This document shows, one piece after another, positions 1 to 7,819 of a DNA stretch of 15,237 nucleotides (the stretch's first letter is position 1; the number at the start of each line of letters is the position of its first letter). Below the pieces are notes generated by a model. The model was not told where the DNA came from. It searched no databases and saw only the letters and a list, made by a program, of their open reading frames with translations. Position numbers and translations under genes: made by a program. Source of the DNA: an uncultured Oscillospiraceae bacterium (GTDB taxonomy: Bacteria; Bacillota; Clostridia; Oscillospirales; Oscillospiraceae); the NCBI GenBank assembly GCA_934636865.1, contig CAKUBI010000035.1, positions 1-15,237 of the forward strand, read 5' to 3'.

Positions 1-438
1 CACCGCCACACGCCCGAGATCGAGCAGAACATCGCCTACATCACCGGCAAGGACCTCATGAAGCCCGAGACCTGGCAGTACATCAACTTCCAGCCGCATC
101 TCCTCCCGCAGGTCCGCGGCATCGAGGTCACGATCTACGCCACCTGCGACAAGGACTTCACCAACGAGGAAGTCTACGAGATGTACAAGGAGTTCTATAA
201 GGATGAGCCCTTTGTCAAGGTGTTCCCGTCCAGCCTGCCGGTCCAGACCAAGTGGGTCTACGGCACGAACTTCTGCGAGATGACCCCGACCTTCGACGCG
301 CGCACCCATCGCCTGATCGTCTCCTCCGTGATCGACAACATCGGCAAGGGCGCCGCCGGCCAGGCCATCCAGAACATGAACCTCATCATGGGTCTGCCCG
401 AGACCACCGGCCTCATGATGCCCCCGATGTATCCGTAA
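1..438 (+). CDS. argC: N-acetyl-gamma-glutamyl-phosphate reductase, C-terminal part (5' end outside window)
   Basis: ArgC reduces N-acetylglutamyl phosphate to the semialdehyde with NADPH, the third step of ornithine synthesis, in the cytoplasm. Frame 1 is open from the first base to the TAA at 436-438, giving 145 residues. The visible part begins with HRHTPEIEQ, a conserved block of the ArgC C-terminal domain that, from knowledge of the family, probably contains the catalytic histidine. It ends with the glycine-rich NIGKGAAGQAIQNMNL segment and the usual hydrophobic tail (GLPETTG). The nucleotide-binding domain and active-site cysteine would lie upstream. A gap of 76 bp without an obvious promoter or terminator separates it from argJ, and argB and argD follow, so this is most likely one operon. 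Identification is secure from both sequence and context. Confidence 0.95.
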   Translation, partial: HRHTPEIEQNIAYITGKDLMKPETWQYINFQPHLLPQVRGIEVTIYATCDKDFTNEEVYEMYKEFYKDEPFVKVFPSSLPVQTKWVYGTNFCEMTPTFDARTHRLIVSSVIDNIGKGAAGQAIQNMNLIMGLPETTGLMMPPMYP

Positions 439-514
439 TTTCCGGTTCGGCGAGTTTCGACCCGATTTCGGTAAGAATGCTGTTAAACTAACGTTAAGAG
501 AGGAGATCCCCCAC

Positions 515-1741
515 ATGTCCAATCTGAAAAAGATCGAGGGCGGCGTGACCACGCCGCAGGGCTTCACCGCCGGCGCAACCTACACCGCCATCAAAAAGCG
601 CGAGAATAAGAAGCCCGATGTTGCAGTCCTCTATTCCGACCTGCCCTGCTCCTGCGCGGCCTGCTTCACCACGAACAAGTTCTGCGCGGCGCCGGTCATC
701 CTTGACCGTGAGATCCTGAAAAAGGGCAAGGCCCGCGCCGTCGTCATCAACTCCGGCAACGCCAACGCCGCCACCGGCACGCAGGGCATCGAGGATGCCC
801 GCACCGTCGAGCGCGAGGCGGAAAAGCTGCTGGGCCTCGGCGAGGATGAGGTTTTCGTCTGCTCCACCGGCGTCATCGGCCAGCGCCTTCCGGTCGATAA
901 GGTCCTCCAGGGCATCCGCGAGATCATCCCGAACGGCCTTGCCAAGGAGAACGGCTCCGAGGCGGCCTACGCCATCATGACCACCGACACCGTGCGCAAG
1001 GAGTGCGCGTATGAGCTGCAGCTCTCCACCGGCACGGTGAAGATCGGCGCGATGGCCAAGGGCTCGGGCATGATCCACCCCAACATGGCGACGATGCTCG
1101 TCTACGTGACGACCGACGCCAAGGCCGACCCTGCGGACCTGCAGAAGATGCTCTCCGCGGCGGTGGACAAGAGCTTCAACATGTGCACCGTGGACGGCGA
1201 TACCTCCACGAACGACTCGATCTTCCTGCTCGCCAACGGCGCCTCCGGCGTTGAGATCAAGACCGAGGAGGATAAGAAGGCGATGGCCGACCTCGTGCTC
1301 GCCATCTGCACCGACATGGCTCGCCGCGTCGCTTCCGACGGCGAGGGCGCGACCCACCTCATCGAGGTCGAGGCCTACGGCCTGCCCACCGAGCACGACG
1401 CGCGCCTGGTCGCCAAGTCCATCGCGGGCTCCATGCTCTTCAAGGCCGCCGTTTTCGGCCGCGACGCCAACTGGGGCCGCATCATGGCTGCCGCCGGTTA
1501 TTCGGGCGCGGACGTCGATCCGACCCGTGCCGACTGCATCATCAAGAGCGCTGCCGGCGAGGTCCAGGTCATGAAGGACGGCTTCGGCACCGAGTTCAGC
1601 GAGGAGCTTGCCAAGAAGGTCCTCACCGAGCATGACATCACCGTCATCGTCCGCTTCTATCAGGGCGACGGTGAGGCAAAGGCCTGGGGCTGCGACCTCA
1701 CCTACGATTACGTCAAGATCAACGGCGACTACCGCACTTAA
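515..1741 (+). CDS. argJ: Bifunctional glutamate N-acetyltransferase / ornithine acetyltransferase
   Basis: ArgJ moves the acetyl group from N-acetylornithine to glutamate, releasing ornithine and regenerating acetylglutamate; bifunctional members also use acetyl-CoA. The 408-residue product has the usual family length. It contains the autocleavage site in KGSGMIHPNMATML, where Thr193 would become the N-terminal nucleophile of the beta chain. The STGVIG segment at 117-122 supplies the usual Thr-Gly oxyanion-hole pair, and the NWGRI block and a C-terminal YDYVKINGDYRT match the family. The start has a good Shine-Dalgarno (agaggag, 498-504). It lies 76 bp after argC and 21 bp before argB. Whether it is mono- or bifunctional cannot be read from the sequence; no separate argA is visible here. 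Confidence 0.96.
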   Translation: MSNLKKIEGGVTTPQGFTAGATYTAIKKRENKKPDVAVLYSDLPCSCAACFTTNKFCAAPVILDREILKKGKARAVVINSGNANAATGTQGIEDARTVEREAEKLLGLGEDEVFVCSTGVIGQRLPVDKVLQGIREIIPNGLAKENGSEAAYAIMTTDTVRKECAYELQLSTGTVKIGAMAKGSGMIHPNMATMLVYVTTDAKADPADLQKMLSAAVDKSFNMCTVDGDTSTNDSIFLLANGASGVEIKTEEDKKAMADLVLAICTDMARRVASDGEGATHLIEVEAYGLPTEHDARLVAKSIAGSMLFKAAVFGRDANWGRIMAAAGYSGADVDPTRADCIIKSAAGEVQVMKDGFGTEFSEELAKKVLTEHDITVIVRFYQGDGEAKAWGCDLTYDYVKINGDYRT

Positions 1742-1762
1742 TATTCAAAGGAGGGTCCACCC

Positions 1763-2638
1763 ATGAGCGACATCGCAAGAAAGGTCGAAACGCTGATGGA
1801 GGCGATGCCTTACCTTCAGAAATATCAGGGCAAGATCATCGTCATCAAGTACGGCGGCAACGCCATGATCAACGAAGAGCTCAAGGACGCCGTCATGCAC
1901 GACATCGTCATGCTGAAGCTCCTCGGCATGAAGCCGGTGCTGAGCCACGGCGGCGGCCCCGGCATCAACAAGATGCTTGAAAAGCTCGACATTCCCGTTG
2001 AATTCATCGACGGCCTTCGCTACACCTCCGCCGACATCATGCGCGTGGTCGAGATGGTGCTCGTCGGTCAGGTGAACACCGAGCTCGTCGGCTTTATCAA
2101 CAAGCTCGGCGGCAAGGCAGTCGGCCTGTCCGGCGTCAGCGGCGACATTTATCACTGCCACCAGCGCGACGAGGTCCACGGCTACGTCGGCGACATCGAC
2201 TATGTCGATCCCAAGCCCATCCTTGCCATGCTCGACGCGGGCTATGTCCCCGTCGTCGCCCCCGTCGGCACCGACGGGCAGGGCCATACCTTCAACATCA
2301 ACGGCGACACTGCCGCGGGCAAGCTCGCCTCCGCGCTGGGCGCGGAGAAGCTCGTAATCCTCACCGATATCGAGGGCCTGTGCAACGACATCAAGATCCG
2401 CGACGTCATCAGCTACCTGAACATTCAGGACGTGAAGGCGCTCAAGGACAAGGGCACGATCGCCGGCGGCATGATCCCGAAGGTCGATTGCTGCGTGCAG
2501 GCCATCGAAGAGGGCGTGACGAGCGTGAGCATCATCGACGGGCGCAAGCCGCACTCCGTGCTCTACGAGGCCTTCACCACCGAGGGCACCGGCACCACGA
2601 TCGGCACCGCACAGCCGAGCGTGGGCATCAAATGGTAA
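1763..2638 (+). CDS. argB: Acetylglutamate kinase
   Basis: ArgB phosphorylates N-acetylglutamate with ATP, the committed and usually controlled step of ornithine synthesis. The 291-residue protein shows the amino-acid-kinase fold signatures: KYGGNAM at 29-35 (Lys29 contacts phosphate), HGGGPGIN at 62-69, and a C-terminal GGMIPKVDCC segment for nucleotide binding. A roughly 20-residue N-terminal helix (ARKVETLMEAMPYLQKYQGK) precedes the core. In the family this extension marks the hexameric, arginine-inhibited kinases found in organisms that recycle acetyl groups with ArgJ, whereas the E. coli type is shorter (about 258 residues). I therefore infer feedback inhibition by arginine. AAAGGAGGG at 1747-1755 is a very strong ribosome binding site. 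argD follows after 34 bp. Confidence 0.97.
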   Translation: MSDIARKVETLMEAMPYLQKYQGKIIVIKYGGNAMINEELKDAVMHDIVMLKLLGMKPVLSHGGGPGINKMLEKLDIPVEFIDGLRYTSADIMRVVEMVLVGQVNTELVGFINKLGGKAVGLSGVSGDIYHCHQRDEVHGYVGDIDYVDPKPILAMLDAGYVPVVAPVGTDGQGHTFNINGDTAAGKLASALGAEKLVILTDIEGLCNDIKIRDVISYLNIQDVKALKDKGTIAGGMIPKVDCCVQAIEEGVTSVSIIDGRKPHSVLYEAFTTEGTGTTIGTAQPSVGIKW

Positions 2639-2672
2639 ATACATACTGAATTTATTATAGGAGGACATCACA

Positions 2673-3896
2673 ATGATCGAAAAGTTCAAGACCAACGCCG
2701 AAGTCATCGAGAACGGCGACAAGTACCTCTACGGCAACCACGTCCGCATGCCGCTTTCCATCGAGCGCGGCGAAGGCGTCTACGTCTTTGATAAGGACGG
2801 CAACAAGTATCTCGACTTCGTCGGCGGCATCGCGGTCAACGGCCTCGGTCACTGCCATCCCGCGATCGTCAAGTGCCTTGAAGAGCGCGCCCACACGATC
2901 CTGCACTGCTCCAACTATTTCTACAACGAGCCCGCTGTCCAGACCGCGAAGCTGATCGTCGAGAACAGCTGCTTCGACAAGGTCCTGTTCGCCAACTCCG
3001 GCGCCGAGGCCAACGAAGGCCAGATCAAGCTTGCCCGCAAGTATGCCAAGGACCACGGCCATCCCGAGCGCTTCGTCGTCATCACGATGAAGAACTCCTT
3101 CCATGGCCGCACCCTCGCTACCTGCACGGCTACCGGCCAGTATGCGGTGCATCGCTATTTCGAGCCCCTGCCCTCCGGCTTCCGCTATGCCGAGTTCAAC
3201 AACCTCCAGTCCGTCAAGGACGTGATGGATGAGTATGTCTGCGCCATCCTGACCGAGCCTGTCCAGGGCGAGGGCGGCGTGCGTCCCGCTTCCCAGGAGT
3301 TCCTGCAGGGCCTGCGCGAGCTGTGCGACGAGAAGGGCATCCTTCTCATGTTCGACGAGGTCCAGGTCGGCTCCGGCCGCACCGGCAAGCTCTTCGCGCA
3401 CCAGAACTACGGCGTGGAGCCCGATACCTGCTCCATGGCGAAGGCGCTCGGCTCCGGCGTGCCCATCGGCGCTGTCTGCGCCCGCGGCGACGCGGCCAAG
3501 ACCCTGACCCCCGGCACCCACGGCTCCACCTTCGCCGGCGGTCCTCTTGCCTGCGCGCTCGCTGCCACCACGCTCGACGTGATGATCAACGAAGGCGTGA
3601 TCGAAAACTGCCGCAAGATGGGCGAGTACTTCCGCAAGCAGGCCCACGAGATCATCGAGAAGAATCATCCCGAAGCCGTCAACGAGATCCGCGGCCTCGG
3701 CCTGATCGACGGCATCCAGCTCAACAAGCCCTCCGGCCAGCCCGTCGTTGACCTGTGCTTCAAGGACAGCAACGTTCTCATCAACAACACCAACGGCAAC
3801 GTCCTGCGCTTCGTCCCGCCGCTGATCGTCAACGAGGAAGAGATCGACGCCGTCATCAAGGCGGTCGATGAGGCCATGACCAAGCTCGGCTGGTAA
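2673..3896 (+). CDS. argD: Acetylornithine aminotransferase (class III PLP aminotransferase)
   Basis: ArgD converts N-acetylglutamate semialdehyde plus glutamate to N-acetylornithine. The 407-residue protein has the full class III aminotransferase pattern: the FVGGIAVNGLGHCHP block at 49-63, NSGAEANE at 108-115 for phosphate binding, FHGRTLAT at 143-150, LTEPVQGEGG at 193-202, FDEVQVGSGRTG at 227-238 with Asp228 expected on the PLP ring nitrogen, and the Schiff-base Lys257 in SMAKALGSG. AGGAGG at 2659-2664 sits 8 bases before the ATG. Some members also act on succinyl-diaminopimelate or ornithine; the argCJB context favours acetylornithine. It appears to be the last arginine gene of this operon; no argF, argG, argH or carbamoyl-phosphate synthase gene is seen nearby. 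Confidence 0.95.
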   Translation: MIEKFKTNAEVIENGDKYLYGNHVRMPLSIERGEGVYVFDKDGNKYLDFVGGIAVNGLGHCHPAIVKCLEERAHTILHCSNYFYNEPAVQTAKLIVENSCFDKVLFANSGAEANEGQIKLARKYAKDHGHPERFVVITMKNSFHGRTLATCTATGQYAVHRYFEPLPSGFRYAEFNNLQSVKDVMDEYVCAILTEPVQGEGGVRPASQEFLQGLRELCDEKGILLMFDEVQVGSGRTGKLFAHQNYGVEPDTCSMAKALGSGVPIGAVCARGDAAKTLTPGTHGSTFAGGPLACALAATTLDVMINEGVIENCRKMGEYFRKQAHEIIEKNHPEAVNEIRGLGLIDGIQLNKPSGQPVVDLCFKDSNVLINNTNGNVLRFVPPLIVNEEEIDAVIKAVDEAMTKLGW

Positions 3897-3909
3897 AAAA
3901 TGATACGCC

Positions 3910-4027
3910 CCTCGCATTTCTTGCCTGCGAGGCCGGTAAAGTGCAGTCACGTATGCACGGTGCCGGAAGTATAGACCACCTCTGCCCCGGCTTGCCGATG
4001 GGGGATCGGCGGGCCGGGGAAAAGAGG
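3910..4027 (+). ncRNA. Candidate structured RNA: three adjacent hairpins (arg operon 3' UTR or nhaC leader)
   Basis: Hairpin 1 pairs CCTCGCA (3910-3916) with TGCGAGG (3926-3932). Hairpin 2 pairs CCGG (3933-3936) with CCGG (3963-3966) and GTGCA (3941-3945) with TGCAC (3954-3958), leaving an asymmetric-sequence internal loop. Hairpin 3 stacks three helices: ACCTCT (3978-3983) with AGAGGT (4022-4027), CCCCGGC (3985-3991) with GCCGGGG (4013-4019), and GCCGAT (3994-3999) with ATCGGC (4005-4010), closing a GGGGG loop. Only hairpin 3 is followed by anything T-rich (TATTTTCC), so it could be a weak terminator. I could not match the set to lysine, SAM, c-di-AMP, sodium or lithium riboswitches by eye. 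It is unassigned. Confidence 0.45.
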
Positions 4028-4149
4028 TATTTTCCGTATTGCAGTCGGCAAAAACTGTGTTGTGCTGCGAAAGAGGGAAGGAGGAGTGAAACGAGCCTAT
4101 AACCGGACCCAAGATACCGCGATGAAAGAAGCATTACCGTAAAACTGCG

Positions 4150-4177
4150 TTCACCATTCAAAAATACTTGCTAAATA
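4150..4177 (+). promoter_or_regulatory. nhaC: Possible promoter for nhaC
   Basis: TTCACC at 4150-4155 and TAAATA at 4172-4177 are 16 bp apart, and the -10 is preceded by TGC, an extended -10 feature. A second option is TTGCTA (4168-4173), 17 bp, TACTTT (4191-4196). Both are imperfect. If either is real, the three hairpins upstream belong to the arg transcript rather than to the nhaC leader. Confidence 0.3.
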
Positions 4178-4259
4178 TGCAAAACGGTGGTACTTTTAGT
4201 TCCATCGACCGCATGAACAGCAAACACGACCCCCAAAATTTCGAAAGGTTGGTAACACT

Positions 4260-5744
4260 ATGAGTAAGGAAAAGCGAATGCCCAAACTGTGGGAAGCCCT
4301 GTTGACTCTGGCGATCCTGGTCGCCGCGCTGGCGGTCGGCATCATCATCTTCGGCGTGGACCCGCATGTTCCTATGTTCGTCGGCGTCATGGCTGCGGCC
4401 CTGATGGCGATGTATCTGGGCTACAAGTGGGAAGAAATTGAAAAATCCATGATGGACGGTATCTACAAGGCGTTACAGTCCGTCTGTATCCTCATTATTG
4501 TCGGTATCCTGATCGGCGTGTGGATCAACGCGGGCGTTGTGCCCACGATGATCTACTACGGTCTGAAAGTTCTCAAGCCTTCTATTTTCTTTATTGCCTG
4601 CGTTCTGATCTGCTCCATCACCTCGCTTGCCACCGGTACCTCCTGGGGCACGATGGGTACGATGGGCGTTGCCCTGATGGGCATTGGCTTCGGCCTCGGC
4701 ATGAGCCCCGGCATGACTGCCGGCGCTGTCATCTCCGGTGCGTACTTCGGCGACAAGATGTCCCCGTTGTCCGACACCACGAACCTTGCTCCCGCCATGG
4801 CCGGTACGGACGTGATGACCCACGTCAAGGGCATGCTGCTGCCCACCGGCATCACCTACGCGATCACCCTCATCGCTTTCGGCATTCTCGGCTTCGCGCA
4901 GTATCATGGTGGTGAGGCGGACCTCAGCCGCGTGACCGAATTCTCCAACGCGCTGAATATTGCCGAGGGCGGTATCTTCCACATTAACCCGCTGCTGCTT
5001 CTGCCGCCGGTCATCGTTATCGTGGCCGTCGCGCTGAAGGTCCCCGCCATCCCCGGCATCACGCTCGGCATCATCGCCGGTGCGGTCCTGGGCCTGATCT
5101 TCCAGCCCGGCAGCTGCACGCTCGGCACCCTGTTTGACTACGGCAAAAACGGATACTATTTCAGCGCTGAGGCGCTCGAAATGTTTGAGCAGAAGCTCTC
5201 TCCCGAGACGAGCTTTACCATGACGAAGCTGCTGGAAAGCGGCGGTATCATGGGCATGATGTCCTCCGTCTCCATGACGATCATCGCCATGATGTTCGGC
5301 GGCATTATGGAGGATACCCACCAGCTCGAGGTCATCGTCAATGCCCTCAAGAAGCTCGCCAAAGGCCCCGCGGGTCTCGTTGGCCTGACCGAGGTCACCT
5401 GCGTGATCTCCAACGCCACCATGCCCGAGCAGTACATCTCCATCGTCGTTCCCGGCCGCATGTATGCTGAGGAATACAGAAAGATGGGCCTGCACCCGAT
5501 GGTCCTCTCCGGTGCGCTCGAAGGCGCCGGTACCGTGACCTCTGCGCTGATCCCGTGGAACACCTGCGGCGTTTACATTCAGGATACCCTGAATATCACC
5601 GCCTGGGGCGCGGGCGGCTACGGCCCCTGGGCCATCTTCAACTGGCTCATGCCCATCGTGAACTGGCTGTGCGCGCTCGTCGGTGTTACGCTCAAGGACC
5701 TCGCCGGCAAGGCGTTCAAGAAGGGCAAAAAGGTCGCGCAGTAA
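4260..5744 (+). CDS. nhaC: NhaC-family Na+/H+ antiporter-type transporter
   Basis: This is a 494-residue polytopic membrane protein with about a dozen hydrophobic segments, the usual NhaC length. The family signature is clear: TGTSWGTMGTMG at 125-136 and SGAYFGDKMSPLSDTTNLAPA at 159-179, a charged and hydroxyl-rich loop conserved in NhaC and thought to be in the ion path. NhaC proteins exchange cytoplasmic Na+ for H+, but relatives (MleN and others) exchange organic acids or amino acids, so the substrate is open. The next gene, 49 bp downstream, is an amino-acid racemase, which suggests an ion-coupled amino-acid carrier as an alternative. The ATG has only a modest AAAGG site 11 bases upstream. 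The N-terminus is short and lysine-rich before the first helix, as expected for a cytoplasmic start. Confidence 0.88.
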   Translation: MSKEKRMPKLWEALLTLAILVAALAVGIIIFGVDPHVPMFVGVMAAALMAMYLGYKWEEIEKSMMDGIYKALQSVCILIIVGILIGVWINAGVVPTMIYYGLKVLKPSIFFIACVLICSITSLATGTSWGTMGTMGVALMGIGFGLGMSPGMTAGAVISGAYFGDKMSPLSDTTNLAPAMAGTDVMTHVKGMLLPTGITYAITLIAFGILGFAQYHGGEADLSRVTEFSNALNIAEGGIFHINPLLLLPPVIVIVAVALKVPAIPGITLGIIAGAVLGLIFQPGSCTLGTLFDYGKNGYYFSAEALEMFEQKLSPETSFTMTKLLESGGIMGMMSSVSMTIIAMMFGGIMEDTHQLEVIVNALKKLAKGPAGLVGLTEVTCVISNATMPEQYISIVVPGRMYAEEYRKMGLHPMVLSGALEGAGTVTSALIPWNTCGVYIQDTLNITAWGAGGYGPWAIFNWLMPIVNWLCALVGVTLKDLAGKAFKKGKKVAQ

Positions 5745-5793
5745 GCGCCCTTTGCCGAAACTCCCGGAAAAAGACCCTAAAGGAATCAAAATC

Positions 5794-6900
5794 ATGACAA
5801 TGAATCGAAATCCGTATCCCTGTGTGGAATTCGATCTCGACAAATTGGCAGCGAATCTGGCAGCGCTCGTAGAGCGCTGCCATGATTCGCTCATCGAGGT
5901 CGCAGGCGTCGTGAAGGCAGTGTCGTCGCTGCCGGAGATCGTGCGCGTTTATGAAGAGAGCGGCGTGAAGTTTATCGCCACGTCGCGCATGAGCCAGATG
6001 CGCGCCATGCGCGAGTCCGGACTCACGAAAAAGCCGCTGATGCTTATCCGCATCCCCATGCTCTCGGAGCTTCCCGACGTGGTGGCGCTGTGCGACATCA
6101 GCCTGGAGAGTGACATCACCGTGCTGCGCGCCCTGAACGAAGAGGCAAAGCGGCAGAATAAGATACATGAGGTCATATTGATGATGGACCTCGGCGACCT
6201 GCGCGAGGGCTTCTGGAATGAGGAGGACGCGCTCGACGCCGCGCTCGAGGTCGAGCGCGAGCTCAAAAACCTCTATCTTGCGGGCGTGGGCGTGAACCTG
6301 AGCTGCTACGGCTCGATCGTGCCGAACAAGCGCAACATGCAGGCGCTCGTCAGCCTTGCCGCCGACGTGGAACGCGAGATCGGCCGCAGGCTCGACTATA
6401 TCAGCGGCGGCGCGTCCACATCGGCCTATATGGCGATGAACGGCACGATGCCCTACCGCATCAACCTGCTGCGCCTGGGCGACATCGCCCTGCGCGGCGA
6501 GACGGACAACTTCTCGCCCGACTTTCTGCAAAAGGACGTCATTACCATCAGGGCCGAGGTCGTCGAGTGCCGCGACAAGCCGAGCTTCCCGGTCGGCGAG
6601 CTGGGCGTGAACGCCTTCGGCGAGACAGGGCATTACGAGGACCGCGGCATCCGCCGCCGCGCGATCGTGGCGATGGGCCGCGTGGACTACGGCAACTGCT
6701 TCGACCTTGTGCCGCGCATGGCGGGCGTCGAGGTCATCGGTGCGTCGTCCGACCATACGATCCTCGACGTGGAGAATGTCAAGGACGAGATCCATGTCGG
6801 CGACGTGCTGGAGTTCGGCATCAAGGCCTACGGCCCGATGGCGTATCTCACCAGCAGCGACGGGATGCGCATGGCCTTTAAGAAAAGCGAAAAAGAATGA
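5794..6900 (+). CDS. PLP-dependent amino-acid racemase, Orr/YhfX (COG3457-like) family
   Basis: The 368-residue protein has an alanine-racemase-type N-terminal TIM barrel. The PLP lysine is expected at Lys41 in the VAGVVKAV segment. The blocks PLMLIRIPMLSE, CDISLES and LMMDLGDLREGFW, and further on YISGGASTS and EVIGASSDHTILDVEN, are typical of the subfamily that includes clostridial ornithine racemase (Orr). I infer a racemase acting on ornithine or a related basic amino acid; other Orr-like proteins have different or unknown substrates. The ATG at 5794 follows TAAAGGA (5778-5784) by 9 bases. The frame is open back into nhaC, but no better start is supported. It lies 49 bp after nhaC with no promoter or terminator between, so they are probably co-transcribed, just downstream of the ornithine-forming arg genes. 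Confidence 0.82.
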   Translation: MTMNRNPYPCVEFDLDKLAANLAALVERCHDSLIEVAGVVKAVSSLPEIVRVYEESGVKFIATSRMSQMRAMRESGLTKKPLMLIRIPMLSELPDVVALCDISLESDITVLRALNEEAKRQNKIHEVILMMDLGDLREGFWNEEDALDAALEVERELKNLYLAGVGVNLSCYGSIVPNKRNMQALVSLAADVEREIGRRLDYISGGASTSAYMAMNGTMPYRINLLRLGDIALRGETDNFSPDFLQKDVITIRAEVVECRDKPSFPVGELGVNAFGETGHYEDRGIRRRAIVAMGRVDYGNCFDLVPRMAGVEVIGASSDHTILDVENVKDEIHVGDVLEFGIKAYGPMAYLTSSDGMRMAFKKSEKE

Positions 6901-6903
6901 AAA

Positions 6904-6933
6904 AAGGCCCGGCAGGGATTCCTGCCGGGCCTT
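6904..6933. terminator. Convergent terminator between the racemase gene and ribU
   Basis: A perfect 13-bp stem pairs AAGGCCCGGCAGG (6904-6916) with CCTGCCGGGCCTT (6921-6933) around a GATT loop. Read on the minus strand it is followed by TTTTT, so it is a canonical terminator for ribU. On the plus strand it begins 3 bases after the racemase stop but is followed by CCCAATTT, a poorer tail; it probably still ends that transcript. Confidence 0.88.
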
Positions 6934-6946
6934 CCCAATTTGATCT

Positions 6947-7576
6947 TTACTTGTGCAGCAGCGGGGAGAGGGGCTTGTAGATGAGGAAGCACAGCGCCAC
7001 ATCGAGCATGCCCTTGACGAAGGTGAAGGGCATGTTGAAGACCATCAGACACTCGAGAAGGCCATTGGTCGAGGGGCGGATCGCCTGATACATGCCGATG
7101 ATCGCGTCGAGCGGCAGCTTGTAGCACACGACATACGCGGGGTAGACCACAAAGTAGTTGAGGGGCACGGAGAGGATGGACATCAGCACCGCAGCGACGA
7201 TCGCGCCGATGAGGGCGCTCTTGCGGGACTTGCGCTTCTGGTAGATATAGCCCGCGGAGAAGGAAAAGACGCTGCCCATGATGAAGTTGAACATCTCGCC
7301 GACGTAGGCGGACGAGGTGCCGTGCAGCACGGAGAAGAGCACGTTCTTGAGCAGCGTGACCACCACGCCGTAGACAGGACCGAGGGAGAACGCAGCCAGA
7401 AGCTCGGGAAGGTCGGAGATGTCGAGCTTGACGAAGGCGGGGATGAGCGCCGGGATCGGGAACTCGATGAACATCAGCAGAAAGGCGACTGTCGAGAGCA
7501 TGGCGGTGACCGTCAGCTTATGCGTGCGGCTGACGGCGCGGGTGGAAGGGATGGCGTTTGCGTTGGGTTCGGACAT
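6947..7576 (-). CDS. ribU: Riboflavin ECF transporter S component RibU
   Basis: RibU is the membrane substrate-binding subunit that takes up riboflavin together with the shared EcfA/EcfA'/EcfT energising module, which is not in this window. The 209-residue protein has about six hydrophobic helices. RibU-typical motifs are visible: FIEFPIPALIPAFVKLDISDLPELLAAF at about 36-63, GPVYGVVVTLLKN at 66-78, and a C-terminal PFTFVKGMLD then YKPLSPLLHK. I chose the ATG at 7574-7576 because AAGGAG (reverse complement of 7585-7590) lies 9 bases upstream and because upstream codons run into the riboswitch leader. The complete FMN riboswitch upstream confirms the flavin role. It is a single-gene unit closed by the terminator at 6904-6933. 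Confidence 0.95.
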   Translation of the reverse strand: MSEPNANAIPSTRAVSRTHKLTVTAMLSTVAFLLMFIEFPIPALIPAFVKLDISDLPELLAAFSLGPVYGVVVTLLKNVLFSVLHGTSSAYVGEMFNFIMGSVFSFSAGYIYQKRKSRKSALIGAIVAAVLMSILSVPLNYFVVYPAYVVCYKLPLDAIIGMYQAIRPSTNGLLECLMVFNMPFTFVKGMLDVALCFLIYKPLSPLLHK

Positions 7577-7678
7577 GAAAAAACACTCCTTTTTGTCATT
7601 TTCCCCTGAAAGAACAAGCCTTCCAAGGTGCATGACGCAAAAGAGCGTGAAAATTGCGTGGATAAAAGCGCGCAGCAC
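7577..7678 (-). promoter_or_regulatory. ribU: Expression platform between FMN aptamer and ribU start
   Basis: No hairpin with a T-run is found here, so transcription attenuation is not apparent. Two mutually exclusive small stems exist: ACGCAA/TTGCGT (7635-7640 with 7654-7659) and ACGC/GCGT (7635-7638 with 7645-7648). A CACCTT stretch (reverse complement of 7625-7630) could pair imperfectly with the AAGGAGTG ribosome binding site. This favours control of translation initiation, but it is inference. Confidence 0.45.
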
Positions 7679-7797
7679 ATCTTCTCTCATCCGGACTGTG
7701 ACCGTCGGTACCGGAATTTCACCGGATCGTGCAGCGTTAAAAAACGCAGCTTGCGGACTGTAACCGCCGGTGGGGAGTTTCACCCCGCCTCGAAGAC
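7679..7797 (-). promoter_or_regulatory. FMN riboswitch (RFN element)
   Basis: On the minus strand the conserved RFN blocks occur in order: GGGGTGAAACTCCCCACCGG, then CGGTTACAGTCCGC, a variable hairpin (GCTGCG...), GATCCGGTGAAATTCCGGTA, CCGACGGTCACAGTCCGG and ATGAGAGAAG. The closing helix P1 pairs GTCTTC (reverse complement of 7792-7797) with GAAGAT (reverse complement of 7679-7684). FMN binding represses riboflavin genes, so ribU should be on when flavin is scarce. Confidence 0.97.
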
Positions 7798-7819
7798 AAG
7801 TGATTCAGTTGATGATTAG

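Larger units (their letters stand above)
3897..4259 (+). other. Non-coding region between argD and nhaC (363 bp)
   Basis: I see no convincing gene here. The first half (3910-4027) holds three consecutive hairpins described separately. The second half is more AT-rich, with a purine-rich stretch at 4069-4090 and a possible promoter around 4150-4177. AAAGG at 4244-4248 is the nhaC ribosome binding site. No hairpin is directly followed by a good T-run, so a standard intrinsic terminator for the arg operon is not evident. Confidence 0.8.

Noticed and set aside
494..1633. Long open frame on the minus strand across argJ (379 codons)
   Set aside because: It is the mirror of argJ codons in GC-rich DNA. 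Its composition is low-complexity (Ala/Gly/Asp/His/Leu), it has no recognisable domain, and argJ is certain. Similar mirrors across argB, argD, nhaC and the racemase are rejected for the same reason.
3910..3932. Hairpin 1 as the arg operon terminator
   Set aside because: The 7-bp stem is followed by CCGGTAAAG, with no T-run.
3897..4259. Lysine, SAM, sodium or lithium riboswitch before nhaC
   Set aside because: None of the conserved blocks of these classes could be found by eye, and a candidate promoter lies downstream of the hairpins.
5683..5793. Upstream extension of the racemase frame into nhaC
   Set aside because: It would overlap nhaC by 62 bp and has no ribosome binding site, whereas the ATG at 5794 has a well-spaced TAAAGGA.
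7577..7783. N-terminal extension of ribU into the riboswitch
   Set aside because: The extra residues are encoded by the leader and aptamer; the ATG at 7576 has AAGGAG at proper distance and matches the family length.
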